Assembly: GCA_037176845.1 (NCBI GenBank)
Contig: JAYKXP010000294.1
Coordinates: 1 to 33,853, forward strand
Origin: Paramarasmius palmivorus
Lineage: Eukaryota; Basidiomycota; Agaricomycetes; Agaricales; Marasmiaceae
DNA: 33,853 nt
Reading direction: 5' to 3'
Positions 10,250 to 21,444 of the stretch are shown here, piece after piece (positions within the stretch are counted from its first letter, which is position 1; every line of letters starts with the position of its first letter). The notes beneath the pieces are model-generated. The model was not told the DNA's origin, did no database searches, and saw only the letters and a list, made by a program, of their open reading frames with translations. A program made the position numbers and the translations under genes.

Positions 10250-11380
10250 ACACTGTCTCGATACAGCTTGGTATCCCGTTGAACTCGAATACACCCTACG
10301 CATTTCCTTCGAAACGGGGAAGAAGATACAACGAGAACGAGTCGCAGCTGCTTAAACTTCAAGCAGCTGCGATAAAGATGGATGCATTGTGAATGTCAGA
10401 TGCGCCACAGAGCTGTACAATGAGTTGACGCTTCTAACATGACCTCAATCGCCGAAGAAAACGCAACCTGTCATCAGATGCTGTCAACCTTTACAGCACC
10501 CCAAATACATCGACCGAAACTCACCTCATACCAGCTCTGCTTGTTCTAGTATCCAATGCGAGTGCACACAGGGCGTAAAACAGAGGCGTCCATACGACAT
10601 TCTCCTGTGAAAGTTATAAAAGCAGACGGCTTTGTTTGGGATGATAGCCAGGCGCCAAACGAACTTCGAGCATTTCGGGGAATACGTCAGCTGCGGGAGA
10701 AGGTCGATTGCATAGCACAAACCTGCGTGAGCAGGCACCCACGCCCGTGTTTCCTCGTTGCGGCGTTCTACAGCAATCACAGTTTAGGAACTTGCTTGGA
10801 AAGTATTCTAATCGAGTCGCAGCGTTCGAGGCGCCGGTTTTGCTGTAAATCCTTAGAATGTACGTCGTGGAAAGACCTGTGTGTCGGAACAGGTGATTGG
10901 AGACTTGATGTGTTGCGAAGCCTAGGGAAAACCCACGAAGAACTTTGAATTAGTTTCTGAGCTCGCACATCCCAGGCGCGTTCAGATGAGAAAACGCCGG
11001 AATCAACCATCAGATCTCCGAGTCAGTGCTGAGAGTGAAGATCGGAATGAAGTCTTCCGTATATGGTGGCGTGGGTTGTAGCGATCCGACCTGAGAGCCG
11101 GAGCTTTGAAGACGTGTTTCAACGCTCCGTCGAGAGAGAGCAGCTTCAGTAGTAGGCTTCAGCTACCATTGAGATATACTCGTCTCGCTGAAAAGGTATT
11201 ATCCTGCCAAGAGTCCTTCAGAGGTGACGCGAATCGACCAGAGCTACTTGATCGGATCTTCCCTTGTTGAAGACAGGCGTATAGCTGTGTTACGAGTGTC
11301 TGATATTCACGATGCAATCGATATCGATAACGATACACGCTCCTAATACACCCTCGAGCGTCAAAGAATATGTAACCTGT
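10250..11380. other. F1 upstream region, duplicated at 24.6-25.7 kb
   Basis: Strong similarity to the region upstream of F2: for example GGGGAATACGTCAGCTGCGG occurs at 10677 and again at 25024. Minus-strand frames exist (10780-10526; 11383-11159, containing SPLKDSWQDN), but each is open in only one of the two copies or conserved only as DNA. The block may be a promoter region, an untranslated leader or a decayed small gene. Confidence 0.45.
10443..10530 (-). repeat. Intron-like repeated motif, copy 1
   Basis: On the minus strand a GTGAGT donor, the word TGTATTTGGG(G/A)TGCTGTA and a GATGACAG acceptor span about 57 nt. The same unit is found at 11382-11445 and 24800-24875. It has the length and ends of the introns in F1 and F2, so it is probably a spliced intron of an upstream leader or small gene. 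Confidence 0.45.
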
Positions 11381-11381
11381 C

Positions 11382-11445
11382 ATCGAAGGCTGTTAATGTC
11401 TACAGCACCCCAAATACATCGATTAAACCTCACCTCACGCCATTT
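11382..11445 (-). repeat. Intron-like repeated motif, copy 2
   Basis: Same unit as copy 1: GTGAGG donor, TGTATTTGGGGTGCTGTA and a GATGACAG acceptor. It lies immediately downstream of the broken third F copy, so the duplication that produced F3 also carried this element. The minus-strand frame after it is open for about 70 codons (ending at 11159). Confidence 0.45.
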
Positions 11446-11459
11446 TTCATAGTGAATAA

Positions 11460-11720
11460 ACAGCCTCATTTGGACGAATACATAGCGCTTCGGAAGCGGT
11501 ATGTTCCATCGGTTTCTGGGCGTTGATATAGACGACTTCCATTGTGATCGTCCGCGTTTGAATGATTGATTACCGCCGACATTGTTGGCGCTGGGAATTG
11601 GCAGGAAGAGTGGATGTGGAGACTATGAGGCAGTCTATGGCATTTGGCTGCAACAAATGCCCGGATGACTGGCGTGTGCAATCATGGTCTTGGATCTGCG
11701 GGTCACGATGCACCCGGGTA
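11460..11720 (-). pseudogene. F3: broken 5' fragment of an F gene
   Basis: On the minus strand the sequence matches the first exon and first intron of F1. NNVGGNQ is followed, after a frame change, by RTITMEVVYINAQ, which corresponds to QTITAEVVNFSGQ in F1. The first-intron word CCAAATGAGG(C/T)TGTTTAT is also kept. Frameshifts and the loss of RTEYDE show that it is not functional, and no later F exons follow. It is a relic of a third duplication. Confidence 0.6.
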
Positions 11721-12190
11721 CAGCTTGGAGCTTCGCTTCATGATCTGCAAGAAACGACGAAAATAAGGATCTATTTGATATGAGAAGAAAGGCAGGCGTA
11801 CCGTGGTCGAGGCTTTATACCTTTTCTGCGCCAGCTGAGAGTGTAAGAGGAAGATAAACTTCGAGTTTCAAGACCGCATGTTGTTGTCTAGACGCGCGGA
11901 GTTTTTTGAAGTCAAGACCGCCATATCTATACACGGTAGGCTACAGAATGTGTCAAGAGAGTATAAGATAAACATACAATAGATACCACTACCTCTTATG
12001 CCTACGCCTTCCTTGGATCCCTTATCTGCTGTGATATATTGATCACAGCAAAGTCCGACCTAAAGCTTTCCTGTAGCACGCATCGGCCTACAAGCCCTCA
12101 AACGAAACAAAAAAAAACACCTACATTCGTCTCATACTCTCTCATCAACCAAAACACCCTCTTGATATCCCACCTATTCTCCTCTACACA
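11720..12190. other. Unassigned region
   Basis: About 470 bp between the F3 relic and the minus-strand gene at 12.2 kb. I see no supported coding exon. A small palindrome-like element (ATATTGATCACAG) lies near 12036. Confidence 0.4.
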
Positions 12191-12191
12191 G

Positions 12192-12808
12192 TTATCCTGC
12201 ACTGGCGTCAGCATCATCCTCGTCCTCGGGGTCGACTCTCCCAGCGTAGAGAAATGTGCTATGTATACGTTTTTGATATTCCGGTTTCTTGCCTTTCCAT
12301 TCGGCGTAGGTGACCTTCTCCTCTTCGTTCACGTCATTGAACATTACTCGAGTATAAGTTGTGCTGTTCTTCTTCGGCTGTAATATTTTTGAGTTGACGG
12401 TAGGCGTTTGGAGTAGCTGTACATGAGTGCCTTGAGGTAGCTTCGTAACGCCATGGTATGTAACGTCGACTGATCATACTGTAGCTCGGAGCTGTGCTAT
12501 TCGATTCCAGCTTTGAACAACAGCCATCGATAGGTAAACTTTGCTACGTACCTTGAAAGGCCTAGTGCTTCTGCCCAGTAGGTAAGGCCATCATGACGAG
12601 ACCCCAAAATGACGCTGAAGAGTCAAGACGGAATGAGTGGAATTCGCAGTATGTAAATATGAGACACGTACCACGGGATTATTGAAGATACAAGATTGCT
12701 TGTAGGATTTTCCAACGCAGAATCCTGCCTTGAATAAACGACGCTGATAGCTTTCTGGTGTTTCGTGGTGGTCGCGTCGAAAGAAAAGCCGCGGCCAGAT
12801 TCTTTCTC
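12192..12808 (-). CDS. Minus-strand multi-exon gene, unrecognised
   Basis: Three open segments are supported: 12672-12808, 12552-12614 and 12192-12473. The first two join in frame through a 57-nt intron (GTACGT donor, TTCAG acceptor): ...LVSSIIPC-VILGSRHDGLTYW. The third is a 94-codon open stretch ending ...YAGRVDPEDEDDADASAG-stop, with an acidic tail and EEEKVTYAEWKGKKPEYQKR before it. The link between the second and third segments is uncertain because no donor and acceptor pair gives the right phase; either an exon is missing or the gene is frameshifted. No start codon was identified. It is divergent from the plus-strand gene beginning near 12.83 kb. The family is not recognised. Confidence 0.5.
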
Positions 12809-12830
12809 TCACACAACCACCACCACCACG

Positions 12831-14816
12831 ATGAGTCCTTTCGCTCAGCTACAGTCTATCTAGTAAGCTTTCTTTCAAGTATATTCGCAGACATTCTCTA
12901 ATTTTCTCATTTTACAGCTTTACGAACCATAGGAAGCACCCGACGCGCATGATCAGTTCAGACGCGACACCAATACACTGTCTTTGCAAAACCCCAGAGA
13001 CACCCAATCTCAGGCTACATCACCGGCACCCCTCGAAGACTTGGACAATCTACGAATACGCTCAATTGCCCTGAGAATCCCAGAACCAACGAGTCAATTC
13101 CGTCTCAATGGCAAGCGCGAACATCCTGTTTGATTCCGCACCTCACGTCACCTACACCTACACCTCTCACATCCGTTCCTCAATCCTCACCTCCAGCGCT
13201 ATCAAATCGACTGCATTACACTCGGATGTCATGTATGTCATGTCACGTCTCATCTGAGCCCTCCAGTCTCCACAACGAAGACAACGCCGCTGTCACATCC
13301 CGCATCCTCGGTTCGCCTCACCTCCGCCTTCTTCTCCTCGAGATCCGCCTTTCAGGAGATATCGAGCTTCCAGAAGCGCACTTGCTTCTTGAGCACTGCC
13401 TCCAAGCTCTCGTAGACACCCTCATCCGTTCCCGCCTCTCTCCTGCACTCCCAAGGCTACAACTTCTCTGGCCATCATACCCAAGCCCAGGAAGTTCAAC
13501 ATGGGCATGGGATGATTGTAAAACCCCCAACTTCGGTGTCTCGGCCGCTAGATATCCTCTTTTAGAGGTATTTGTCTGCACGAAGCGTCTCGGGGTACCG
13601 GGCAGGGGAAGCAACCTGCAGGGAAAGATGAACCCATACAGGAAGGGCTGAGAAAGACTTCAGCGAGGTTGGATGTTCGGGGTTGGTGGAGAGCAGCACG
13701 TCGGAAGGAGATGATAAGCCTGTGGATAACACGTTCCAGTTTGGCACCCTCGCTAGCCGTCAGCATGGCACTGTCTATACCCCTGGTATGATATGTGGCT
13801 GTTCTTTTTCACTGACGCTGATTATCTTCAGGAAAGCCTGCAAGGTCGGACGACAAGGAAGATGCGAGATAGGTACCGCCTAACAACAAGTCGAACACTG
13901 AGATAGGTACATGAAATAGTGAAGGTACGTTTCTCAAACATTCGTTACCTCGCAGCTTTCATGCTTAATTGAATGTTGTAGATTCCAGATACGGTAGACC
14001 GGCCTATGTAGGACTTGGTGTTGTGTTCTCGACCAGAAGCATGGACAACCGTGAACCGTTGGTGCCGACTCTGCGAGGCCTTGTTCAATACTCCCAATAA
14101 TCATGAGAGAAGAATAAGGGGTATGTCTCTTTAGCAACGATTTCGCCTCAACGCTGTCACTGATTCGTGCCTGCTTTTCTTATAGCAAGCCAGGACGGTA
14201 CCTCGCTCCGCTGCTAAAGCCTTTTGGTCTACTCCCTTCGTTCTTTCCTCGATGCCGGCGATACTTCTGGTCTGGTTGATGGGCGTGGAGGCGAGATAAA
14301 CCGGAGGGGAGAGTTCAGAGGAATGTTTGGTTCTCGCGGGCTATCTAGCGCAACGAAACCTCGGATGTCACTCTCCTCTTCTATGTGATACACTCCTCGG
14401 AAGCCCAGTTGCGGCATTGTATTTCGAGTGTTTTGCGCGAAGCAGTCGAGTTTGGGCCGCGCATAAACCAACTCTGGTAGGTTGTATCTTCAGCTTCAGC
14501 TTTGTTCCCGGAGCACTAACACTATCTTTCAGAGTTGATATCGCCACTTAAGGCACTCGAGACAAGGAAATGTGTCGACTTTGATCTCTGGTCTATACTC
14601 TTCCAGATCAGGGTTATCGATGGAACAACAACGTTAAGCCCTCTCGTTGGTATGATCTTCTCGCAAATTGGCTTCTACTGACGAAGCCTTCTTTCTAGGT
14701 TCGTCATCGAGAATGTAAAAGCCCATGGCGTAGAAGTCGCGCCGGTATCGGACTTGGACGGCGGATGTTATACGGGGAACAAGGACGATGTATTAGTGGC
14801 ATTTTACAGTAACTAG
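12831..14816 (+). CDS. J: plus-strand K/D-related gene, probably decayed
   Basis: A first ATG (12831) is followed by a GTAAGC donor at 12863. Open segments then read PLEDLDNLRIRSIALRIPEP (within about 12930-13130), LRLLLLEIRLSGDIELPEAH in another frame (13250-13650), and GLRKTSARLDVRGWWRAARR in the third frame (about 13565-13795). The last reads through a 45-50-nt intron into ESLQGRTTRKMRDRYRL. The penultimate exon 14533-14649 encodes CVDFDLWSILFQIRV...LSPLV. It is followed by an intron (14650-14698) nearly identical to 33725-33777, and then GVEVAPVSDLD. The segments do not all join in phase, so I favour a frameshifted copy. Function unknown. Confidence 0.4.
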
Positions 14817-14819
14817 CAA

Positions 14820-15330
14820 CTTGAAACTTTGCTACTGTACATCTCTGCTTCAAATATGTTGCTTTTGGATCCTAGAGAGGGATGCCGGAGATGTCATGAC
14901 TGGAGTACAGAGCGCTACCGAATAGCATGCAGCGTGTAGATTTCGACGGGTGTCCAGGAGCTGACATGCTTCTAGACCTAATCTCTCGAGGATTCTCATG
15001 ATACGTAGTGCCCTCCAGGTATGGAGTTTGTGTTCTGGTGGTCTTCGAGAACGATGAGCTCGTGTCGAGATGATCCAAAGCATGATGCTCACCTTGACCG
15101 GATACAAATTGGCGCGAATTAGGCCTTGTCTCCGATTCTTCTTTGAGCATTCATTGTCAATAAGGAACGGACTAGCTGATGGTGTTTGCGCTAGGGTGCT
15201 ACAAAGTGGAGGTGAAATACACGTACCTAAGTTCTGTCGCTGGATTGGCAAGTCTGAGACTCTGGAAGAACCAAATATATCCTTCTAACCCTCTTGAGCA
15301 GGTCCAATGCTGGTTTGAGCCTGAGAGTGG
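14820..15330. other. Unassigned region between J and repeat X copy B
   Basis: About 500 bp. The minus strand is open for 133 codons (15251-14850) and the plus strand for 72 and 106 codons. None of these frames matches a paralogue or a known family, and none has convincing splice context. I make no gene call. Confidence 0.35.
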
Positions 15331-15339
15331 TGTAAAAAG

Positions 15340-17400
15340 CGGTACTGAGAATGAGATGGTCATGAAGAAAGTCGCGGCGGCGGAACCTTCTTTTTCCGCT
15401 ACACTCATCCTGCTCCCAATGGCAACACCTCCTCTTCCACAGCGCTCTCTGCATCATTCTACACAACACCGACCTCGACAGGGAATTCAGAGACGTTAAA
15501 ACCTCAGACAACACTCCTGGCCATCCCCGAAGAACATCCGCCAAACGCGTCTAGGTCGATGACAATATTCTCGCATAACCATTTCTATTCCAACTCTCTC
15601 GTTCTCAATCCCTCGACACTCTCTTCCCGTACACTCTGGAGAATGACCAAAAGTGTGCTATCGTAGCCTCAGAATGGAATCTGGAGCAGCAGGACGGAAT
15701 ACGGCTAGAGCAGGTTGAGATTGCTATGCAGCATCCATCTCCCAAACTCAGAACGCTCAACGGCACTCCCATCTCGCGCTCTAGCGTCCAAATCTCCTCA
15801 AGGACAACATGGCAAGAATCATGCGACTGCCCTTGTCGCTAGTCTTCACCGACACCTTTACATACCGTCGACTTTGGGTGTTTTGGTACCACTCCCCCGA
15901 AGTCGTTCGGCACACTCAAAAAGCGTGTTTTCCTCCCTTTCTCAGGGCTCCCTACCAGTAGGAGAGCTTCATATACCTGTCACCCATCATTACCTGGAAT
16001 TTTCAAGCCCAGGAATCGAGATGAACGCCAGCCGACCACATCCAAACCTCGATATCGTCTCCTGCACTCCCAGACCCATATCTTCCATTCAAAGCGATCC
16101 AAAAGGAGAGCTAATACCCCAGGATGTGCATCCGACCTCATGACGCACTTCATAGCTCCCTTGTTCTCAGCTACACGGTCAACGCGTCACACGTTTCCCC
16201 AGACACTACACTACCTACACACCTATACCTACACCTACCGTGTTCCCCCACCTCCAGCCTATCCATGTCCTTCATTGCGTTGGATGGGCTTGTTTTACCC
16301 TGCAGGAGTAACGAAGGAATGCGGTATGAACACTGTGCTCAACACGATGACGAGCGCGATATATCTTCCTACACCCCGCTCCTTCCACGCTCCACTGCCC
16401 ATATACCCCACATCCACCCCATCCCTGTCCTCCAGCCATAGCCTCATTGCATTAGAAGCCCCGTTTTATGCAGAGTAGCCAGGTATGTCGATGAAGAAAT
16501 CGCAATCACCTTTACCTCCAATCCACGCCTACACACCCCTTGTCTACCCTTTTCCGTGTTCATACTACTCCCTAGTTTTCCTAGGAAGATCTTTTCCCGC
16601 GCCGGTTACTCGTTATGTTGCGTTTGGCTATCCCCAAAGGCGAGCATCCACACCCCACAACGCCTACCCGTCTCCTTGCCTCTGTTCGGCTGGGATGCTT
16701 CTATGGCATTGGGCGTATGTATGAATGCGTTTTATCGCTCATCTACGGCGCCCGAGTATGTGGAATTGGATATCGTTGCGTAGTGGGAGTGTTTGTAGGA
16801 GCACGGGGAAGTTGGGGAGAAGAAGTAGTAGCCGTTGTGGTTACTAGGGAGAAGATGAACAGGAAGATGTACCTACTTCTGAGGGTTTCGGTGTTGAGGT
16901 ACATTCGTCAACGTACTTCGTGCCTAGTTTTACTAATGTTACTTTCTTTCTTACAGGCAATGAATAGCCCTTGAGCTCGAGTCCGCCAAGGTTCAATGAG
17001 GATCCCAAATTAAAGTATACATTGCGATCATTTGGTTAGTACCCATCTTCGTACTTTCGTACCCAAAGCTTGAACTCAGACGCTGATTGTTTATTGTTGA
17101 TTTCAGGGCATGGATGTACAGAGGAGAGGTAACGCATGAAGCAAACGATACACACAACGAGCTCTTGACACGACATTAGACTCTCTCAAGGAGTCTCAAT
17201 ACCTTCGTTTGCTGACCCCAAACACCGGCATGTACCAAGAACACCTTTATCGGCGTTCTGATATCGTTGGTTTCGGGGGGCGCTTTGGTCCCAGGACTCG
17301 AGAAAGGCGTAGAAGTGGTTTTGGGTTTGCTTTGACGTTGGAGATCAACGTTCAACATCCAAGGGGCGGAAAAGGAAGAGGCTAGATGTGGCCTGTTTGG
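15340..17400 (+). repeat. Dispersed repeat X, copy B
   Basis: Matches copy A from TTTTTCCGCTAC (near 15387) to about 17290, and copy C over its first 1.1 kb. Landmarks: HPNLDIVSCTPRPISSI (near 16040), AATCCACGCCTACACACCCC (near 16520), VAVVVTREKMNRK (near 16835) and a likely splice acceptor TTTCTTACAG (near 16950). Frames change between landmarks and stops are frequent, so it is read as a decayed gene copy. It lies head-to-tail with copy C. Confidence 0.5.
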
Positions 17401-17789
17401 AGGTAGGTGTTCTGAACGTTGTACTTATTGGAGGTGTTGACCATGCTGCGCCAGTGTTATAGAAAATACGGTTGCGCTGAAGAGTGGAGCAGGGATTGTC
17501 AACGAGCTGGGGGTAGAACGGTGCATATCACTGTTGAAAGATTAGCATGGAATAGACGCGATGTACATACCTGCAGACTCTACCAATGGACACTGGATAC
17601 CATGATACCTATTTGTTCAGATGAAGGCAAGAATGTATATCGTGCGGAACAAGGAAAACTAGTACTATCCTGGAGCGTGTTGCTGGTGAGTTTGTACGAG
17701 AAAGGCATACCTATTGCAACGTCGAGATGACATCCAATCCCTTGAGATTATTGAGGTTTGACAAAGCTGAATGAAAATGGTCTGCTGGG
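17400..17789. other. Spacer between repeat X copies B and C
   Basis: Plus-strand frame of 103 codons (17419-17730) without any recognised feature or paralogue in the window. No other signal was seen. Confidence 0.35.
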
Positions 17790-19190
17790 GTCATCGGTGG
17801 TGGTGATCAAAGCCGCGGCGGAAGCTTGTTTTTCCGCTACTCCCAACATCCTTCTTCCTCGTCGTTCTCTGCATTCCTCTCCTCAACGACGACCTCGACA
17901 AAGAATACAGAGACAGCTGAAATTCAGAAAATACTCCCAGTCAGCCCAAAAGTCATCCGCCAACGCGTCTAGGAAGATGTCAATATTCTCGCATACCCAT
18001 TTTCTATTCCAACTCTCCCGTCCACAATCCCTCGAAAACCATCCCATTCTACCCCGGAGAATACCCCAAAAATGCGTTATCGTAGCCTCAGAATGCGGAG
18101 AAGGAGGATGGAGTACGGCTAGAGCAGGTTGGAAAATGCTGCCCAACATCCATCTTCCCGGCTCAGAACGCGCAACGACACTCCCATTCTGCGCTATAAT
18201 ACCCAAAGGACCTCAAAGACACCATGGCAGTTATAATACAACTGCCCTTGTCGCCAGTCTCCACCGACGCCTTCACATGTTGTCGATTTGGGGCGTCTTG
18301 GTACCATCTGGTACCATTCCCCTGCCGTCGTTCAGCACACCCAAAAGCGTGTTTTTCTCCCTTCTTCAGGGCTCCCTATCAGTAGGAGAACCTCATATAA
18401 CCGTCACCATCATTACCTGGAATTTTCAAGGCCCGGAATCGAGATAAAGGTCAACCGAGCACACCCAAACCTCGATATCGTACCCTGCGCTCCCAAACCC
18501 GTATCTCCCATCTGAGGCGCTCTCAAACAACGATCTGCATCCCAGAACGTACATTCTGCCTCATGCCGCATCTCACAGCCTCCGTGTCCTCAGCCTATAC
18601 ACGTTGAACAACGCGATACACCTTCCCCAGACGCCGACACTACCTACACACCACACCTTCCGCGCTCCTCCTCTCATATCCCCCACATCCATCCCATCCC
18701 TATCCCCTATCGTAGCCTTACTGTGCTAGAAGGGTTGTTGTGGGATGCAGGGCTGTCAACGAAGGAACTGTGACGAACACTGTTCTCAATTGCATACCTA
18801 CACCCCCGCTCGGAAGACCTTTCCCCTTCCAGCGACATATCCAATCCCGCATTCACATTCACTCCCGCACCACCAGGGTTTTTGTGAGGTCTATGGCTTG
18901 CGTTGTATCATTCAGCGTGCAGCGACCTCCTACACCCATGCCTGCACTACAACACCATCCGTTCGCCTGTGTTCTACCTCTGCATCCTACCTCTCACGCT
19001 ACACGTTTCCCGTTCCCACCTCTCCAAACTCTGCAGGCTGAATGCCTTCCCTATCATTATTGTCCTCATACCGCAACCATAAACACCCCCGAGCATTACA
19101 CCATTCCCCCTGCTCCCTTTTCTCGCCCGCACTATCGACTCTTGTGTCGTCCATTCCACAAAGTCGCGAGTGTGCTCATGATGGTACCGT
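17758..19190 (+). repeat. Dispersed repeat X, copy C, with a 229-codon open frame
   Basis: The plus strand is open from 17758 to 18447. The frame shares SFSATPNILPRHSLRPSPQR-like residues with copy A (here CFSATPNILLPRRSLHSSPQ) and NTTALVASLHRR with copy B. The same DNA is also open on the minus strand for 107 codons, so base composition contributes to the openness. After 18447 the similarity to A and B goes on in other frames to about 19180 (NTPEHYTIPP..., compare THTPENAG in copy G). A coding function in this copy is possible but not shown. Confidence 0.45.
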
Positions 19191-19363
19191 GGTGAAGATA
19201 GACCTACGCAAAGAGATGGTTGATTGGGTTTGTGTTTTTTGCTGCACAACACGCAGGGGTAAGTACCCGCCGTTCGTCGTGCTTGTAATGTGCTTTACTG
19301 ATATCATATCAGCTATAGCAGCGTCTACTAGTACAACCTCATGCCTCAGAGTCCCACTTTTAG

Positions 19364-21202
19364 ATTCTCGGCGAAGTCGGCGAACTCAGGAACGTCGTTT
19401 TTCGGTACCATTCCGCTGTCATGACTCATGCCATTACACCCGCACCTGCCTCCTCCTCGATACGCAACTATCTCGGTCTTGCAGCAACAGTAAACCCTTT
19501 GGCCTCATCCCATCTCTCTCCCATATCCTCCAAAGTCAAGCTTTCAGAGTCGAGGCCGCATAAACACCCCTGGATGTGGGCGTGGGTTTTGCCTCTCTAC
19601 GTCGTCAAGGAATCAGGCTTGAAAGTGTAGTTCTAGGAGTTATGCCCACACCAAGCCTCGATCCAGAAGCCCAGTGCAGGCAAGTTTGGGATGCTGGTAG
19701 CGGCTCGCTGATATCAGCGGATGAATGTTTTGGTACGTCTGTATACTTCTCCGTATGATGTTTCTTTTTCGCTGATAGTTATATTTAGCGCAAGGATCAA
19801 CAACTCTTACCGATGACCGGGTGCTATATCGACGAACGTGATGCCTCGAGCTCTACGAAACACCACCTGGTTCGAGTATAGGTGAACGCTCAAGAGGAGA
19901 CATCAGAAGATGGGCAAGGTTGAATACAGTTACTGGTAGGCCTTCGTCTCGTTATAGCTCTTCGTTTACTGATATCCCGTTCCAACTAGCCCGGCACTTT
20001 AATCAACGCAAAGATGGAATGTCATGATTATACCGAAGGGGATCCACAAGAGCAGGATCGGGCTGGTGGTCTAGTATGCCGAGAAAATACGCACTGCTGA
20101 AGGTAAGCGTTCACGATCATTTATCTTGGGAGTTGCGCTGAACTCGATTCTCAGACTCAGGAATGTTCTTTAGCGAGAATGAGTCACCCTTACTCAAGGG
20201 TCCAGACTGGTCAGTGCCGGTAAGTTCTTCCTATCTACTATTGTTCTGCAGCTCATACTCGTTCTCCAGCAGCAGGAACTCAGGCATGCTACATACGACC
20301 CGTGGCGACACTGGTTCTTCAGCCTTCGAACGCCCACAAGGTAACGTCTTGCTTTGCTGCCTCCCGCGCATGGTACAGTATTCCCTAACAGGACCGTACC
20401 TCTCGGTAACAGTGCAACCTAAAGCTCTCAACAGCGAATCAATGTATACCGCGGCAACTTTGACAGACACGAATATCCGATTCCGAAACCGCCCAGCTTG
20501 CTCTCGTTGAGCTTCGGCTAGCCTTGTATCATGCATATGGTGGGCATCGTCTTGAAGGTTTAGACCTCGAAATGCTTATCGCTGATCCTAACCTTCAGTT
20601 CGATGCCGAACGAATAGCACCACTCTCTGGGTTTGTCGTGACTCAAATTTCATCGATAACTGCCAGGTTACAGTATACAAGGTTTACTATTCCCCCCAAG
20701 GCTAAACGAAGAGCGCTCCCGGTGGATTAAGATGGCTGGTTAAGAGTGCGAAAGTGTGGTATGTATCGTATGATTTTCGTGCTCGCATTCTGAGGCTGAA
20801 CGTCTTGTTAGCTTCGCTTCTAGTCAGAAGCTTTCGTGTCAAATTTCAACATGGCTACAGATTCCAGGCTTTTGTTGTCAAGTATCGATACCAGCTTCTG
20901 CGACATACCTTAACCTCAAGCAGAAGCTGACGTCGAGGCAGCCATGTTTAGTCAGTCAAACACGCGTCGGGTTCATACCCTTCAGCTCGCGCTGTCAAGT
21001 GAGCATTTCGAACACTTGTTGTAGTCGTAATCGTGCACTCACTCTCCTTGTCTCTATGTCTAGCAGCAGCTACACCGGTGACAACACTTCTACTATACGG
21101 CGTAACCGCCAAGGTGTCTACCCTGAATGTTTGGTTATGGGTTGAAGCAGAGATGGATGGGTACACATACCGGTGCGGATGCGAGGACGTTTCGGAGCTA
21201 TG
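19364..21202 (+). pseudogene. K/D2: K/D-family gene copy with in-frame stops
   Basis: Exons read by phase: 19364-19627 (ELRNVVFRYHSAVMTHAITP...KHPWMWAWVLPLYVVK), about 19631-19732 (MPTPSLDPEAQCRQVWDAG), 19789-19935 (LELYETPPGSSIGERSRGD), 19990-20102, 20155-20219 and 20271-20340. Next comes a long exon at about 20490-20680 (GLDLEMLIADPNLQFDAERI), then SNFNMATDSRLLLSSIDTSF (about 20830) and a terminal exon ending at 21202. Introns are about 50-65 nt and phases largely agree. Stops interrupt otherwise open exons: TGA before LELYETPP, TGA in KDGMS-stop-LYRRG, TAG after VVKESGLKV and TAA after SFCDIP. Several are explained by a C-to-T change in CGA. The copy ends 243 bp from the F2 stop. Family unrecognised. 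Confidence 0.5.
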
Positions 21203-21444
21203 ATGGACCTTTGGCAACAATACGATAGTGTTACATCACGGACAATTGAGTGCATATGTAGACTATCATACAAATCAAACAATCGTTACAGAAAACGGCT
21301 ATACAGATGTACATAACATGACAGAAAACAAAATAAAGTCCTAATATCGCAAGTAAATCAAAGACATCTGAGCGGATTCGGAGTACCTGGAGAACACTCA
21401 GCACGACGTTATTACACAAAACAAATGCTCGACTCACTGATCAG

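Noticed and set aside
12039..12383. Plus-strand 114-codon frame with hydrophobic stretches
   Set aside because: It is antisense to the acidic C-terminal exon of the minus-strand gene, which has better splice and codon support.
17883..18206. Minus-strand 107-codon frame in copy C rich in Trp and Cys
   Set aside because: Copies A and B do not keep this frame. It is the reverse side of the plus-strand 229-codon frame.
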